A stretch of DNA of 64,000 bases from Toxotes chatareus (lineage: Eukaryota; Chordata; Actinopteri; Toxotidae): the NCBI GenBank assembly GCA_016801885.1, contig CM028888.1, positions 2,588,501 to 2,652,500 of the forward strand. The letters run 5' to 3'. A model generated the notes under the pieces. The model was not told where the DNA came from. It worked only from the letters and a program-made list of their open reading frames with translations, and ran no database searches. The position numbers and the translations under genes were made by a program. Shown here piece by piece: positions 12,398-24,587 of the stretch (its first letter is position 1; each line of letters starts with the position of its first letter).

Positions 12398-12466
12398 AAT
12401 AAAGAGATCAACAATGTTTATTTTTTGTTTTCTGTTTGTGCTGCAACGCTGCAATGAGATAATAAA
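12398..12466 (+). terminator. klf5: Candidate klf5 poly(A) signals
   Basis: AATAAA occurs at 12398-12403, followed 15-40 bases later by T/GT-rich sequence (tttattttttgttttctg), and again at 12461-12466. Either could direct cleavage. Two Pumilio motifs lie 150-200 bases upstream. Confidence 0.45.
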
Positions 12467-12634
12467 AGGATTCTTAAAATAATACTCAATGGTTTTTCTT
12501 GATTCTTTAGTATTTGGACACAACTTCAGATTCTGTCTGTAGAAAATGTTTTCAAAAATCGGACTTTCAGGGAGAGGGTTTGGTAAGTTACTTCAGGCTC
12601 AACTGGGCTAGAAGTAAAGTGGGTTTATACACAG

Positions 12635-13104
12635 TTTCCAAAGTGGCCCCGACTGTCTCCTGGACATCCATGTCTTAGTAGGTTTGCAGTTGTGCCAAAT
12701 GCTTTCCATTTTTGAATGACGGATTGAATGGTGCTCTGTGAGATGTTCAGATCTTGAGATATGCTTTTATAACCTAACCCTGCTTTAAAGTTCTCCACAA
12801 CTTTATCCCTGACCTGTCTGGTATGTTCCACTAATGTTCCCTAACAAACCTCTGAGGCCTTCACAGAACAGCTGCATTTATACTGTGATTGAAGTACACA
12901 CAGGTGGACTCTATTTACTAATTAGGTGACTTCTGAAGGCAGTTGGTTGCATTGGATTTCATTTAGGGGTATCAGAGTAAAGGGGGCTGAACACATATGC
13001 ATGCCATAAAATCCCAATAAAGTACATGTAATTAATAAAATAATTGTGGTTGTAATGTGACAAAATATGGAAAAGTTCAAGAGGTGTGAATACTTTACAC
13101 TGTA
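12635..13104 (-). mobile_element. Degenerate Tc1/mariner-like element (5' part)
   Basis: On the - strand from 12831, codons read MEHTRQVRDKVVENFKAGL and then ISQDLNISQSTIQSVIQKWK and AFGTT. This is the first helix-turn-helix domain of a Tc1-type transposase, which binds the terminal repeat. The reading then decays after LLRHGCPGDS and no DDE catalytic domain follows. The outer end at about 13020-13104 (cccaataaag, gttgtaatgtgacaaaatat, ggtgtgaatacttta) resembles the terminal sequence of fish Tc1 elements and stops at a TA. It is a 5' fragment and cannot move by itself. Confidence 0.8.
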
Positions 13105-13395
13105 CACTCCATGCCTACTTAGCCCACTTACATTGAATGTGGGGCCCAAATAGTCAGTCTCATGTGGGCTCTCCATGTGGCACCCATGTAATCGAATCCA
13201 TATGAGTGCCGCACAGTGTTTCCCAGGTCCAGCCCATGCCCACTTAGCCCATATATCTGCCCTATGAGGCCTGTGTAGACAGGCACATGGGCTCCCCATG
13301 GGGACCTGCTAAATTTGCCCAGTTTAAGCCCATGCCCACTCAGTACCCATGTAACCCGTGTTTAACCCATGTGGGACCCACACTGTCACGCTGGC
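13105..13395. repeat. Degenerate CATGGG/CCCATG minisatellite
   Basis: Many variants of cccatg, gcccatgcccact, catgtgggctc and acccatgtaacc are spread over about 290 bases with no strict period. This type of GGCCCATGTGG-rich tandem block is widespread in fish genomes. It starts right at the end of the Tc1 relic. Confidence 0.65.
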
Positions 13396-14039
13396 TGGGA
13401 ATTGTATGATATGTTGTTTTATATGAATCTGAAATATTAACTTCAGAAACCATTTGTTCTTGTCCTGTAAAGATTTGATTTTCTTGTGGATATGAGATTT
13501 TTGCATGGAGCCGATAACATGTCATCTGTAAGGAGACAATAGAGTGGGTCAAATATTAAAAAGAGGTTATTGACAGCTTTTGTCAAAAACAGAGAGGAAA
13601 CAGAGTTAATCATTTCCCTACATCGACTCCTCTGCTCTGTTACGGCTCTGCCAGTTGGAGATACCTGATTGTCTTCACATGACGTGGCAGGTGAAAGGTA
13701 ACCCCGCCAGCAGGCAGCTCTTCAGGGGTTGCGTGACACAAAAGAACCTGCTTGTCTGACAGTGAAAAAAAGACAATTAAGCAAGAAGAAAAGACAGAGC
13801 AGAGAGGTATAACGGCAGAGAGGGTGGAGTCCCCCGCTATATTTTGCTGGCAGGGAAAGTAATCATTACATTTGTGCCAAGATGCTTTCAGCAGGGAGCC
13901 TCAGAAATTTGCCTCATCATCTGGGACAACGCCTTTAATCTTACCATGTAATGTACTCTGCATGTGTGTGCAAAGGTGCCTATTATCACATTTTTCTCAT
14001 GAATGTGCATTAGTGGCATCTACAGGATCATAGCCATGG

Positions 14040-14345
14040 TCTTTAGGTCTGTGCTTTGTCTTTTCCCATGCGGTTTAACTTTCACATAGGTTCGTGGTCC
14101 CCAGAGAATGAACCCACAGTGACTTTGGTTATTCCCTCACTTTTCCTCCAATGCCAACAAAGGTCAGAATTTTAACAAATCTAATGGAAAATCTACAAGA
14201 CAGATCGGCACAAAATTTTGCACTGACATTCATGGTTCCCAGATGATGAATGCTTTTGATTTTTCATCTTGCAACACTGCGAGATAAACCTTTCTGCAAC
14301 TCTTTGACATATTTCCATGAAATTAGGTACAAACATTCGACATTC
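14040..14345 (-). repeat. Teleost interspersed repeat copy (reverse orientation)
   Basis: Phrases such as 'ttcgtggtccccagagaatg', 'tgactttggttattccctca', 'ttttgcactgacattcatgg' and 'tttccatgaaattaggtac' match a repeat that is very common in fish. A copy in the opposite orientation lies at 59285-59680. Confidence 0.6.
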
Positions 14346-17038
14346 AATTTTAAAGTATAAAAAAAAAAACAGCTTTTGAGCACTGTTTTGTATATCTGTA
14401 ACCTCTCCGCAGACTCTGAGGTTTGTAACAGCAGTGCTACAGACTCTTCCCTGCAGGTACCCAGATGACTCATGTGTTTATCTACAATCTGTTGCTTTTG
14501 CATTTGCTGCTCAGGTACATTTTCTTTGGCCCCAGTCTCCTGAACGGTCACCTGGCTGCTGGGCTCGCAGCTCATTCCACAGTCGCAGCAGTAACACTCC
14601 TGTTAAAACTTGTCTGACTGACTCTGCGGTGCTACTTTCAATCCTCTCTGAGGAGTTAAACGACTCTCAGGGGAAACACAGAGGCTTTGGTGTGGATTGT
14701 ATAATTGGATAGTTGATATGAAGGCCTAAATAAACCCTAAAGAAGTTGCCCAGAGCTGTTGCCTGCATCTTTTTAGAGCTCGTAGTATCTACATTAGAAG
14801 TCATTACTCTACAGTGTAAAACATTTTCTAAATATGGTCACCTGTCTGTGAGTTTCTGCTCTGATAACATTTCATTCACAGATAAACTGCGGGGACACAA
14901 TCACAGTACATCACTTGCACAGGTTATGTGTTGACCATCTGTAGTTATTTTCCCCCAAATTACAACTAAATAGAAAGTGAACTTTAACTTGAGCTGAGGT
15001 CTAATCAGCCAGAATAATTGCTTTCACCTGTGCAGGTAAGCAAGAGCTTCAACTTGTGAACCAAGCAAGCGGTGAAAATTCTGTCAAACAGAGGATCTTT
15101 CAGACACATGGTGACATGCAGAGAGTTGCATTGTTGACAATACAATTGTCAGAGTAACTTGCGTGGGAGGAAAATTCAAATAAAGATAACTTCTGGTTTA
15201 GCCAGTTTCAGTTTCCTAAACATGATCATGTTAACTCTCTGTGGCCAGTTTTCTCTCTCTCTGCAAGAGGGAAGAGTCAAGGGTCGTCAGAAGAAATGTG
15301 GATCACCTGGTCTGACTGCAACATGATGGTGGTTGATCAGATTTTTGGTTTCTGATCATTTCCAAAATGTTGCCTGAAAAGAGTTATGTTATTTGATGTC
15401 AAATGTTAAAGGGAAAATGGAGACAGTTGGTACACTGCTACATAATTAATTCACGGTTACTTTGCATTTCTGAATAGAAGGTTGGCTGGATTTGAAAAAC
15501 AGGCAAACACACACTTCATTGTATATAAGAATAAAATTCCATGATAAACTAATAAACTAACATTTACTTGTATTTAAATGTAGCTTTACTTTAAAGGAAA
15601 TTAATATTTTCCCTGTAATTAGTACAAAAAGATTTTCTGAAAATTTCCCTAGGAAATTATGAACCTGTAAAAACATAAATAAATAAATAAAAGTTGTCAC
15701 CCAAAATTTATTTATCTACAAGCCATCAGGACTTTGATGATCCATCTGGATATAATACCACACCTGTGGTGTGGACAGAGCAGACAGTAACTTGACTGTT
15801 TCAACCACTAAATGGCAGCAAACATGGTTTTCGGTCTTCAGGTCTTCAGAGTATGATACGATCTAACATTTTCTAAATTTTGGAAACTGTTTTTAACTGA
15901 TATCAGAGAGAAATCTCTCGTGCATTGTTCAGCTTGTACCAGGATGTCAGACTTGACAAAAATATTCAGAAAGTACAGTAGTGAATGACTTCTTTCAGCA
16001 ACAGCCAGAAAACATCACTTGACATGTTTGGGGTGAAATTCCTTGGGTCGCTCTATCAGGCATCTGCAAGATTTTTTTTTTTCTTTCTTTCTTTTCTTGG
16101 AACACTTATGCAAAGGCATGCTGACAACTTTAAAAGTAACAGCAGACCTCAAACCGGGATAACAATATCTCAGTCACCTCCCTGGATCCTTTTTTGATTT
16201 ACAAAACCCTACGTGAGTTGCTTCAACATCTTTTGTCAACGTGGCCGGACGAGTATTCCAGGCGTTGTTTTAACTGCTTACATTTATGACAATGTTGCAG
16301 ACAAAAGCTGCCTGCACATTATGCCATGCCCAGATGACATGTGAGAAGATGGAAAAGGGAAACGAGCCAACAAAACTGTCAAAACAACCCACACCACCTG
16401 CAGACTGTGACTTGTCACTCAGACATGCAGGGATCAGCTGTATTGTTCGCCTGGATCTATGGTTTGGCAAAGAGATGCCTGGGCAAGATCCACCAAACCC
16501 ACAAAGTATATGTTGTCTAGTGATGCAAAAGCAGTTGAATTGCACAGACAGCACAGAAGCATCTTGCAAGATGCTTGCAGTCCTCCGTCTACACACCAGC
16601 TGTATTTTTAGTTGTGCAGTCAGACATGTTTGTGTTCCAAGAAGTGCACCCAGCCTCCAAGAAACCCTATCATCCATGATTGCAGTTTTTTGCAAGTTAA
16701 TTTACCTCTGGACAGATGCCATCTGAAAATATGTCTAAGGAGAGGAGAGATGAGTATCAGTCAGTCATTTGGAAAGGGAGTTTCTATAAAAACACAACTT
16801 CCTTTGATGAAGTGTGTGTCCTCTCTGTCTCTAGTTTTCTGTCCGGTGAGAAGAAAACTTTGGCATGTATAGTTAGTGAACTATTCTTGAAGATAATCCT
16901 GGAACAGCAGAGTAACTTGTCCAATATATGATGAAATACATGTGTTGAAATAGTGTCATGTCTTTTTTAAAGGGTTTAAACACAGCGTCTACTTACACGA
17001 GTGGGAGAAAACATCTTAGTTCAGTTACTCTTTGTCTA

Positions 17039-17168
17039 CACTCACCAAGCACTTAATTAGGAACACCTGACTCCTGTTTATTCATGCAATTAACCGTTCA
17101 GCCAATCATCTGAATCCAATGGAACACCTTTGGGATGTGGTGGAACGGGACATGAATGTCATTGTTTG
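17039..17168 (+). mobile_element. Internally deleted Tc1-like transposon relic
   Basis: The text 'ctcaccaagcacttaattag' and 'gaacacctga' is a Tc1-type terminal end. About 60 bases later it jumps to 'aatccaatggaacacctttg', encoding NPMEHLWDVVERDMN, which is near the C-terminal end of the DDE domain. Most of the transposase gene between them is gone. It is non-functional. Confidence 0.75.
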
Positions 17169-17863
17169 AATACACTTTTACTGCTTCGTTTTCTCAGTAA
17201 ACCTTCAAGTGGTTTGGAAATGGTCCGAATCACTGTGGGTGCAATGTGCTATCAAGTTCACTGAGTCATATACACAGTTTGTTGGTTGTAGGGGTTGTGG
17301 CGGTGAAAAGTTGTCACTGGTGATTGCAAAAGCACAGTTATTGCAATAAACCTAGATCTGATTGCAGATACAGTTGATAGTGCACACATGAATGATATCT
17401 GTTCACTAACTACAGCGTGTCTCGTTGAAGCACATGAAAATGTTCTATAAAACTGACAGGAAATTATACACAAGCAAACATGTCGGCTCAGGTTAAGACT
17501 CGGCTCGCCTGCAAACCAGTGATCCTCTGTGTGGGAGGCAACAACTTTCTTCACTCTCTGGCAGTGAAGTGGTACAATTCATGACTCCACAGACACGCAA
17601 AAAAAAAAGTTCAATTCAAAGTGAGTGAATTGGGAGCGTGGTCACTTCCTGTCTTCGCTGAGCGTTGTCATGTCCTCAGCCAAATCACACAAAGCAGCAA
17701 CGTTTTGTTCTTTATTGCGTTTATATGGAGTGTACTTTTCTCCATCTATATGAATCCAACAACTGACGCTGTGTGTGTTAATGATTGGCCTGATCATGGC
17801 TGCATGAGGCCAATAAACCCATTTAGAGCAAACAGCAAAGACAAAGTTTCATTCAAAGACATT

Positions 17864-17900
17864 ACACACACACACACACGCACACACACACACACACACA
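17864..17900. repeat. (AC)n microsatellite
   Basis: A run of AC dinucleotides with a single G interruption at 17880, in the intergenic region. Confidence 0.95.
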
Positions 17901-18230
17901 AGGTTTTTATGACGTTGTTCATGTGCTGTAGTCTAAGCTTTTTTTTTTTCTTTTTTTGATTTATTAACTTTGATCTCTGTGTTCTCCCTCTGGATCCTGT
18001 GTAAACTCTGGTGGTTTTAATTTTTTTTTGTTATTTTTTTTTTCTTTTTCTTTTTGTTAACATAAGGTTGGTAAAATTTAAAGGGAGTAATCCACAGTTT
18101 AAATGAGCCAATCACTGACTGAAGGGGATGTTTACACCTGCAGCTTTACCTCAGCTGGCACTGCCTCTTCTACCTGAGTTGGATGCTTTGGCAGGATTCC
18201 TTCAGTGGTCCTCCCATCCCCTGTTATAGT

Positions 18231-18244
18231 GCGCCCTCTTGTGG
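18231..18244 (-). promoter_or_regulatory. CTCF-like motif
   Basis: On the - strand it reads CCACAAGAGGGCGC, which agrees with the CTCF core consensus at all but one position. It sits just beyond the predicted 3' end of klf8, between the two convergent genes. Motif match only; no binding is implied. Confidence 0.35.
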
Positions 18245-18484
18245 CGGACAGCTCAACTTACAAGTGTATTATGTCAGACTACATTGGCTTTCACTAACTA
18301 TAGTCTCATTTTATCTCCTGGGATCCACTGGGACAACCTTCAGCCCAGAGCGTAGTATATATAGTAGTGGTCAAGAGCTTCAGCCAGTGTTGGATTCATA
18401 AGAGGTCAGAATACTGAGGTGCTGAGGTCAAAATATGAGAAACAACACAAAGACACCAGGCATTAAATTGCACCAAAAACATTT

Positions 18485-18490
18485 TTTATT
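18485..18490 (-). terminator. klf8: Candidate klf8 poly(A) signal
   Basis: AATAAA on the - strand, followed downstream by tgtttttggtgc and ggtgtctttgtgttg, a GT-rich element of the usual kind. It is the last good signal before the intergenic repeats. Confidence 0.4.
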
Positions 18491-21400
18491 CTATAAAAGA
18501 AGAAGGAAGGGAGGGGGAAATAATCACAACTGTACAGGGAGAAACTGACTTTTAAACACCATGAGTCACAGTATCAAAAAGCTCATGTTTTCCTCACTGA
18601 TCTTTACACATTTGTTCTGTACAAATTAAAAAAAAAAAACAAAAAACAAAAAACAAAAAATATTATTAATAATTGTATTATTATAATGATAACTGCATTG
18701 CACTGAGTAAATATAGTACTGGCCCATAAGTTACTGCATTCAATAGAAAATACCTAAAATTTGTGATTTGCAGAGGAAGTGATTCGTGGTGAGTTGAGGC
18801 ACTCGCACACAGACGGACACGAGTCAGTGACGTCACCCTCAGACATGAACTCTATCCCACTAAGGTCTCAGCAGGGACAAAACGCTTTTAAATGTCGCTG
18901 TTTTCAGATGAACATTCCTGCTTCATACACAAACAGAAAGTTTAGAGGAATACTGAGAAAAACAAGCTTGTACAAACTGCAACGAAAACAACGGGAAGCA
19001 GGAAAAACACGAACACATGCATCAGTCTCCAACACCAGCGGAAAGACTTTGTCTGGGTCATCGTCAACAGGCTTTGAGGCGTAATAACTGACCATCCTTA
19101 GTGTGGCACTGGAGGTTTTAGTGTGTGTGTGTTTGTCTCTGTTTGTAATATACCAATTTAGCTGCATTACGTAATGACACGTGCTGTGTGGGGTAAATGA
19201 CCCTAGATATTAAAAGCGGGTTAAGATCAGTGTTGTTAAATACAAAAGTTTTGAGTGGTTGCTTTAAATATATATCAGAAATATGTCTCACCTACTTGTA
19301 GTGGTATCTAGCCATGCAGACAGCTTTGGGTTTATTTTTGCAGGGTTTTGGATATCTGCCCCTGTCTCAGCACAGTGGAGGTGTTGTTGTGATGTTCTGA
19401 AGATAAAGAAATTGATTTTCAATTTTCAGCAGCAACATCTTTCTTTCCAAAAACAATGTCCCGAATAGTCTGTTGATCCACAGATGCCACTGTTTTGAGT
19501 TTTCATTGGATCTCTGCTGAAGAAATCCCCATGAAAACCGAGCGTGAAGTTTCATTCTTGGCTTTGGAAATAGTAGATTGACTAAATAATCTTGACTAAA
19601 GGTCTGTTGCAAAACTGGTCACAGCACAGGAGACGAACGGAGAAAGATCAAAGAGGCCGTTTACATCTGAGTTAATGTTGTTATCGTGTCACCTGTCTCC
19701 ATAATAACTGAGTAAAGTCCATCCACTGGAAATGCTAGTTCATCAAAGCTCTGAAAAGTGTTCAGTGAGCTCTGTGGATTGACCAGGAATGTCCTTTTTC
19801 AGTGCAGCGAGCACCAGAAGCAAAATCCCATTCATCTCCACTGCACTGTGACGGAGGCAGAAATTTCACAGACAAATTTCACAAACAGACAAACAGAGCC
19901 AAAGCTATGTGCACGATCAGATACCATTACAGGTGAGAAGATGCTTCTTCTGTAATTTTGGGTGAACCAAAACATTGAAGCAGGGAACTAAGCTGTTCCT
20001 CAGTTTTATCAAACCATTTCTCATTTTGTATCTTTCAAAAAACTGGAAACGTTTTTCTGCCCGTATTCGGAGTTAAATGCGTATTCAGTACTGTACTAAT
20101 AGAAAATGTGAACACTTCTTCATTTTACCCGAAATAAGTTATTTTGTTCTTCAAAGTCAGAATTTCAGATGGGAGAAAGTTCATTAGTATATTTTAATTG
20201 TCTATATATTATAGGTGTAAAAGCAGGTTGAATATTTTTGCATCTACAACTTTTGTAACTTTTCAACAAATCTGACCTCCAATGATTAAAACCAGAGAGT
20301 GTACGACCAAAAAAAAAAAAAAAGAAGAAGAAGAAGCAGAACATATATTTTTAAGCCCTGTCTGACCTGGACATTTCTGTCAACTAAAGCTAGAGAGTAA
20401 AAAAAATGTTTTTTGACCCAAACCAACTAAATGTCACATTTCTCTTACTGTTTTGTGATGTTTTAAATCAGGTCCAGTGCAGAAGGATCAAGCTCTGTCA
20501 TAATAAATCGATTCCTAATTAATAATTTTCAATGTGATTTCTCAGTGGAGTTGTTTTTTTCCTCAGATCTTTAATGTTAAAAGGAACCCCACTTTCTCAC
20601 ACACACTGACATGCTCACCAACGTCACTATAAGAAAACAAGAAGGCTACTCTCCATGCAACACAAGTGTGCACAACACAAGTGGGACCATTTTTTTTTTT
20701 AAGAAACTACGAAACAAACGTATTATTAGATTTGAAAAAATGAACACATGATGAAACACACTTCATCAAACCAACAGAGGAAGAAGAAAAAAAAAGATTT
20801 TTTCACATTATCTAGTCAGTGTTAAAAATAGAAATTCACCCGTTACATTTACTCTGCACTTTCTGATTATATACATTTATGTACATGGATTTCTCTTAAT
20901 TATTTGTCCTTAATGTCTTTATCAACAGTTTACAAAAGAAAGAAAATTGCAATCAAATGCATATACTCTTCTAGAAAGATGTGCTTAGTAACTATGTTTT
21001 TTGTTTTTTAGTTTTTAAGTTGAAGCAGAGGGGGATGTTAAGAGAATGGGAACATTGCATTGCTCTGCACTGCAAAAAAGAACCAAATCCCTCCAGACAA
21101 GTGACTAAATTTAGTTCAGTTTCTTTACACTGGTTCTCTGGAAATGTTTTTCCTTATTTTACACACTCACTTTTTTTGTGATTAATAATAATAATAATAA
21201 TTATAAGATTTCCCAAACCAGATTCTGTGACTTGCTAAGAGGGATATATTTTTTGCAGTGTGCAGACCAAATAACAATCTGCCCTGTTCATGGCATGCAC
21301 TCAGCTCACAGGAAGCCTGCACGTCCATCTCAGTTATCATACTATGAAAAGTCAGATGTATAACAGTTTGCTCTCACTTACTAGCTTTTCAGAGGTGGCT

Positions 21401-22740
21401 TTGTTCAGTGATCATCATCACAGGCTTCTTCACATCCTGACCTCCCTTTAGGGTTCTAGTTACAACCTAGGTGAGCTGCATATCAGCAGTACAACTACCA
21501 GCTAGTGCTCTACTACTGAGTTCAGAACAGCGCTTTTAGCGAGGTCTGCGTTATGTTGCATAATCAAGTTCAGCCCAGATCAGGAGCTGAAAAACAGCCC
21601 CCTTAAGACATGGACACTGTGGGTTACAGCAGGGTCAGGGGGTCGCTTCTGCTCCAACTGTGTTCAAAAAAAATTTTACAGCTTGAAAAATGTGCTGCTT
21701 AGATTTGGAGTTCAGCACAGGCTAGATATTAGACTTCTCTGTTAGACTTTATTCTAAGTTAGTTTTTTGAGCTCTGTCACAACGGAAATAAACTGAGTTG
21801 AAAGAGGACCGACCCCCACCCTGGTAGAAATGCTAGTGAGGAGAGCGCTTAGTTTCCCCGTGGTTTAAACCCCAGGCACTACGGACCCTGACAGCCCGAC
21901 ACAGTGCCAGGTTTCTCCCAGAACCACTGACAGACGGCCTGGCCACTGTGACCTTCGGCGGCAGCCATGTTGGCCCCACAGTAATGTTGCTCCATAGATT
22001 TTGTAAGGTCATAAAAACAGTGCAAATGGCTTTTTACATTGGGTGCTTCATGTAGAATTTTTAAGGAGACAAATGCTAGACTTTCACAAAACTAAGACCA
22101 CATTTACCCAACAGCTAAATATGAATAAAAAGAAGCTGATCCTTTCCTTTTCGCTTTTCTCCTCCGTTATCACCAAAATAAAAAACTTTAAATCTGCTTG
22201 TTCTGGAGGAACAGCGCCCCCTTCCTGATTTGTGCTGTGAAGCAATTCAGCAGATTTTCTGCCATAACTGTCCAGCTGGGTCACCATGTAAAATACTGAG
22301 AAGACGCCTGTAAAGAGTAAGAGGCTTTCCAGCAACAGTCCCATCTGTTTTCAAGGCAATTTGTCTCCAATGTGAACTTTCAAAACTGCTGTACGTGGCA
22401 CCTTTCACTTCTTGGTTTCAAACGCTAAAAAGCATGCTAAGCACTCACTGCTGTGAGGAACATCCTTTCTGCAGAAAGCAAAGAGGAATAAACAAACCCA
22501 CACTGCAAAGATCAGGTTCTCATGGACAAACAGGACCATGCCTCAGTCAGTGGAGACTCACAGTTGATCTTTGGCCAGACGTCTTCTGTCAGAGGTTCTG
22601 GTTTCGCCCTTACAGATTGACTTCGGTTATTAAGGCTCAACGGGCAAGAGGTAAAAGAACAACAAGTGCCCGGAACACACACTCGTAAAAATCTTAAGTT
22701 CTGATTATGTGTTTGTCTCAAAACATGCACACTCACCCAA

Positions 22741-22764
22741 ACACACACACACACACACACACAC
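22741..22764. repeat. (AC)n microsatellite
   Basis: A perfect run of 12 AC units in the probable klf8 3' UTR. Confidence 0.95.
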
Positions 22765-23877
22765 AAACAACGCACACAAAAAACACACACTCAGAAAAGC
22801 TCCCCTATTCCCTGCATGAGAGTTTTACTTGTAATCTCTAACTATTTGTGTCTCCTCTGTCTTTTTTCACAGCCTCAGAACACAACAAAAGGATCTGAAA
22901 TCTTTTTTTTTTTTTTTAAAGGGTGTCATTCTGTTAAGAGTGCCACCCCGGCAAAGAAGATAAAAAAAAAAAAAGACAGAACTGAAGGCCTTATTTCATA
23001 AAACAACAGCAACAACGACGCATAAAAAGCAAATACTGTTATCGAAGAAGAATCACAAAGGTGTGTGCGGGGGAAGAACACGCAAACGACAATAATGTGA
23101 TTGATACAATGAAAACAAATGAATCTTTATAAAGTTCACAGTCTTGTAGCTCCCTGTACCAGGGGTTGAAAAGGGGTTGGGGAGGGAGGGAGGGGGGAGG
23201 CGGGGGTCGGTACAAAACCAGCTACTTTTAAATCTCAGCCTCCGACACCTCAGATATGTTTGCGTAAGAGGAAATATGTGTTCCATGTGACTTCAGCTGC
23301 TGTGGAAAAGTTCACCACTTGCACGCACACATAACACAGACTCGCACACTGACATGCACAGAGTTGGGAAACCTTTACTTTGAAAATCCACTGCAGTTTT
23401 GAGCACAGGAACTATAGCTCTGAGGACGGCTGGGTATGGAGCTCAAATAATGTTTTTGGTACCAACCAAAAATGTCCATAGGACTAACAGATTATTGAAC
23501 TTTTTTTTTTTTTTTTTTTTATTGGATGGTTCCTGATTTATATCATTTGCCAGCTTTGCCCTGGTTCTTTCAGTCACAGCACAGTTAGAGAAAAGGGTAA
23601 AGTTCCTGAGCTCCAAAAGATTCCCTGGAAATTGTTCTTGAGGTGGAATCCGGGTCACTTTAGGGAATCACCTTTGCTTCCAAAAATCCATAATATATGA
23701 AATTTTGGCTTCAAATAACTTCCCAACTCTGGATATGTACAGTTACTGTAAAAGAAAAAAAAAAAAAAGAAGAGCAGCTGAAGAGACATCAGTTTCAAGA
23801 TTCCTCTTGTCTTTTTAGTTTAATAACAGTACACACTCGTCATTCCTCCTCTTGTCCTTTCCTCTTCCTCCTCTTCT

Positions 23878-24074
23878 TTGGATGGATGGATGGATGCATG
23901 TGATGGATGGATGAACGTCCCTGCTGCTGGATGTCCTTCAGTCCATCCTTCTTTCTGATGAGGAGAAGTATGTGATGGGGGGGCTGAGTTAGAAGGTGGC
24001 AGGGAGGGGACTGTTTTGGGGTAGGAGAGGCATTTGGTGGACGGTGATGGTGATGATGAAGATGATGATGATGT
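23878..24074. repeat. GGAT and GAT simple repeats
   Basis: A GGAT tetranucleotide run near 23878-23897, a second ATGG run near 23903-23913, and a GAT/ATG trinucleotide run near 24040-24074. They create low-complexity open frames on both strands that are not genes. Confidence 0.85.
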
Positions 24075-24405
24075 CTTGAAACACACGGTAAAAAAAAAAT
24101 CCTGTAACCTCCACTGTGCACACACACACACAAACAGACACATTCCTGATGTTCCTGCAATTCCAAGATGAAGAGGAGGAAGAGGATGGTGGAGGTATCA
24201 TCTTTTATGTCTACTGATGGGGCATAAAATCCTAACTGAGGGAGGTCAGCAGGGACGAGGAGTGAAACAGGAAGTAGCACGGGTTCAAGCGGGGTAGGGG
24301 GCACTGGTACAAGATGTGCTGCGAGGGACATAGAGACATCAGGGGCAAAGAGGTTGGGGGAGGCTGATGGGGAGTTGTGAGTGCTGGGGAGGGGGAAGTC
24401 AGAGT

Positions 24406-24587
24406 TCACATCATGACGTGGCGGCGGCGGTGCAGGGAGAGGTGGTCGGACCGGGAGAAGGAGCGGTCGCACTCGGTGCAGCGGAAAGGTTTGATTCCTG
24501 TGTGCTTGCGGAAGTGTCGGGTCAGCTCGTCAGAGCGGGCGAAGCGCCAGGTGCAGCCCTCCCAGGTACAGTGGTAGGGCTTCTCTC
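24406..24587 (-). CDS. klf8: klf8 terminal exon: zinc fingers 2 and 3 and stop
   Basis: KLF8 is a nuclear CACCC-box factor that mainly represses, recruiting CtBP. On the - strand the exon follows the acceptor cctccag and completes the linker glycine. Finger 2 begins EKPYHCTWEGCTWRF and ends RSDELTRHFRKH, followed by the linker TGIKPF. Finger 3 is C-x2-C with RSFSRSDHLSLHRRRH, and the protein ends HVMM with TGA at 24406-24408. The residues HFRKHTGIKPFRC and SLHRRRH are those of KLF8; KLF12 and KLF3 have HYRKHTG.KPF and end HMLV. The exon is 182 nt and enters in phase 1. It converges with klf5. Confidence 0.96.

Larger units (their letters stand above)
9357..12466 (+). other. klf5: Probable klf5 3' UTR
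   Basis: Sequence after the stop lacks coding features and ends at two possible poly(A) signals (12398-12403 and 12461-12466), the first followed by a T/GT-rich stretch. Four Pumilio-type TGTANATA motifs occur on the transcript strand (9369, 10342, 12203, 12240). It also holds a poly-T run (about 10418-10436) and a fish interspersed repeat (11900-12110). The extent is inferred; earlier AATAAA signals could give shorter transcripts. Confidence 0.55.
13396..18230. other. Intergenic region between klf5 and klf8
   Basis: No gene was recognised. The region holds an interspersed repeat (14040-14345), a Tc1 deletion relic (17039-17168), an (AC)n microsatellite (17864-17900) and poly-T runs (17940-17957, 18020-18055). 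Overlapping open frames of 141 and 146 codons on opposite strands at 16270-16726 have no recognisable domain. Confidence 0.7.
18485..24405 (-). other. klf8: Probable klf8 3' UTR
   Basis: This is non-coding sequence following the klf8 stop. A candidate poly(A) signal (TTTATT on +, AATAAA on -) at 18485-18490 is followed on the - strand by GT-rich sequence. Three Pumilio-type motifs lie on the transcript strand (20868, 20878, 23734), two of them 2 bases apart. It also holds a CA run (22741-22764), poly-T/A tracts (22902-22918, 23498-23520, 23757-23769), a G-run cluster (23162-23206), GGAT repeats (23878-23912) and GAT repeats (24040-24074). The 5.9 kb length is inferred; shorter forms using internal signals (for example at 21748-21753) are possible. 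Confidence 0.45.

Noticed and set aside
16270..16726. Two overlapping open frames of 141 and 146 codons on opposite strands
   Set aside because: No family was recognised and neither has supporting signals. They could be a transposon remnant; a protein search of both frames would decide.
23840..24472. 210-codon proline/serine-rich open frame on the - strand near the klf8 stop
   Set aside because: It overlaps the klf8 terminal exon in another frame and runs through GGAT and GAT repeats. The composition is that of simple sequence.
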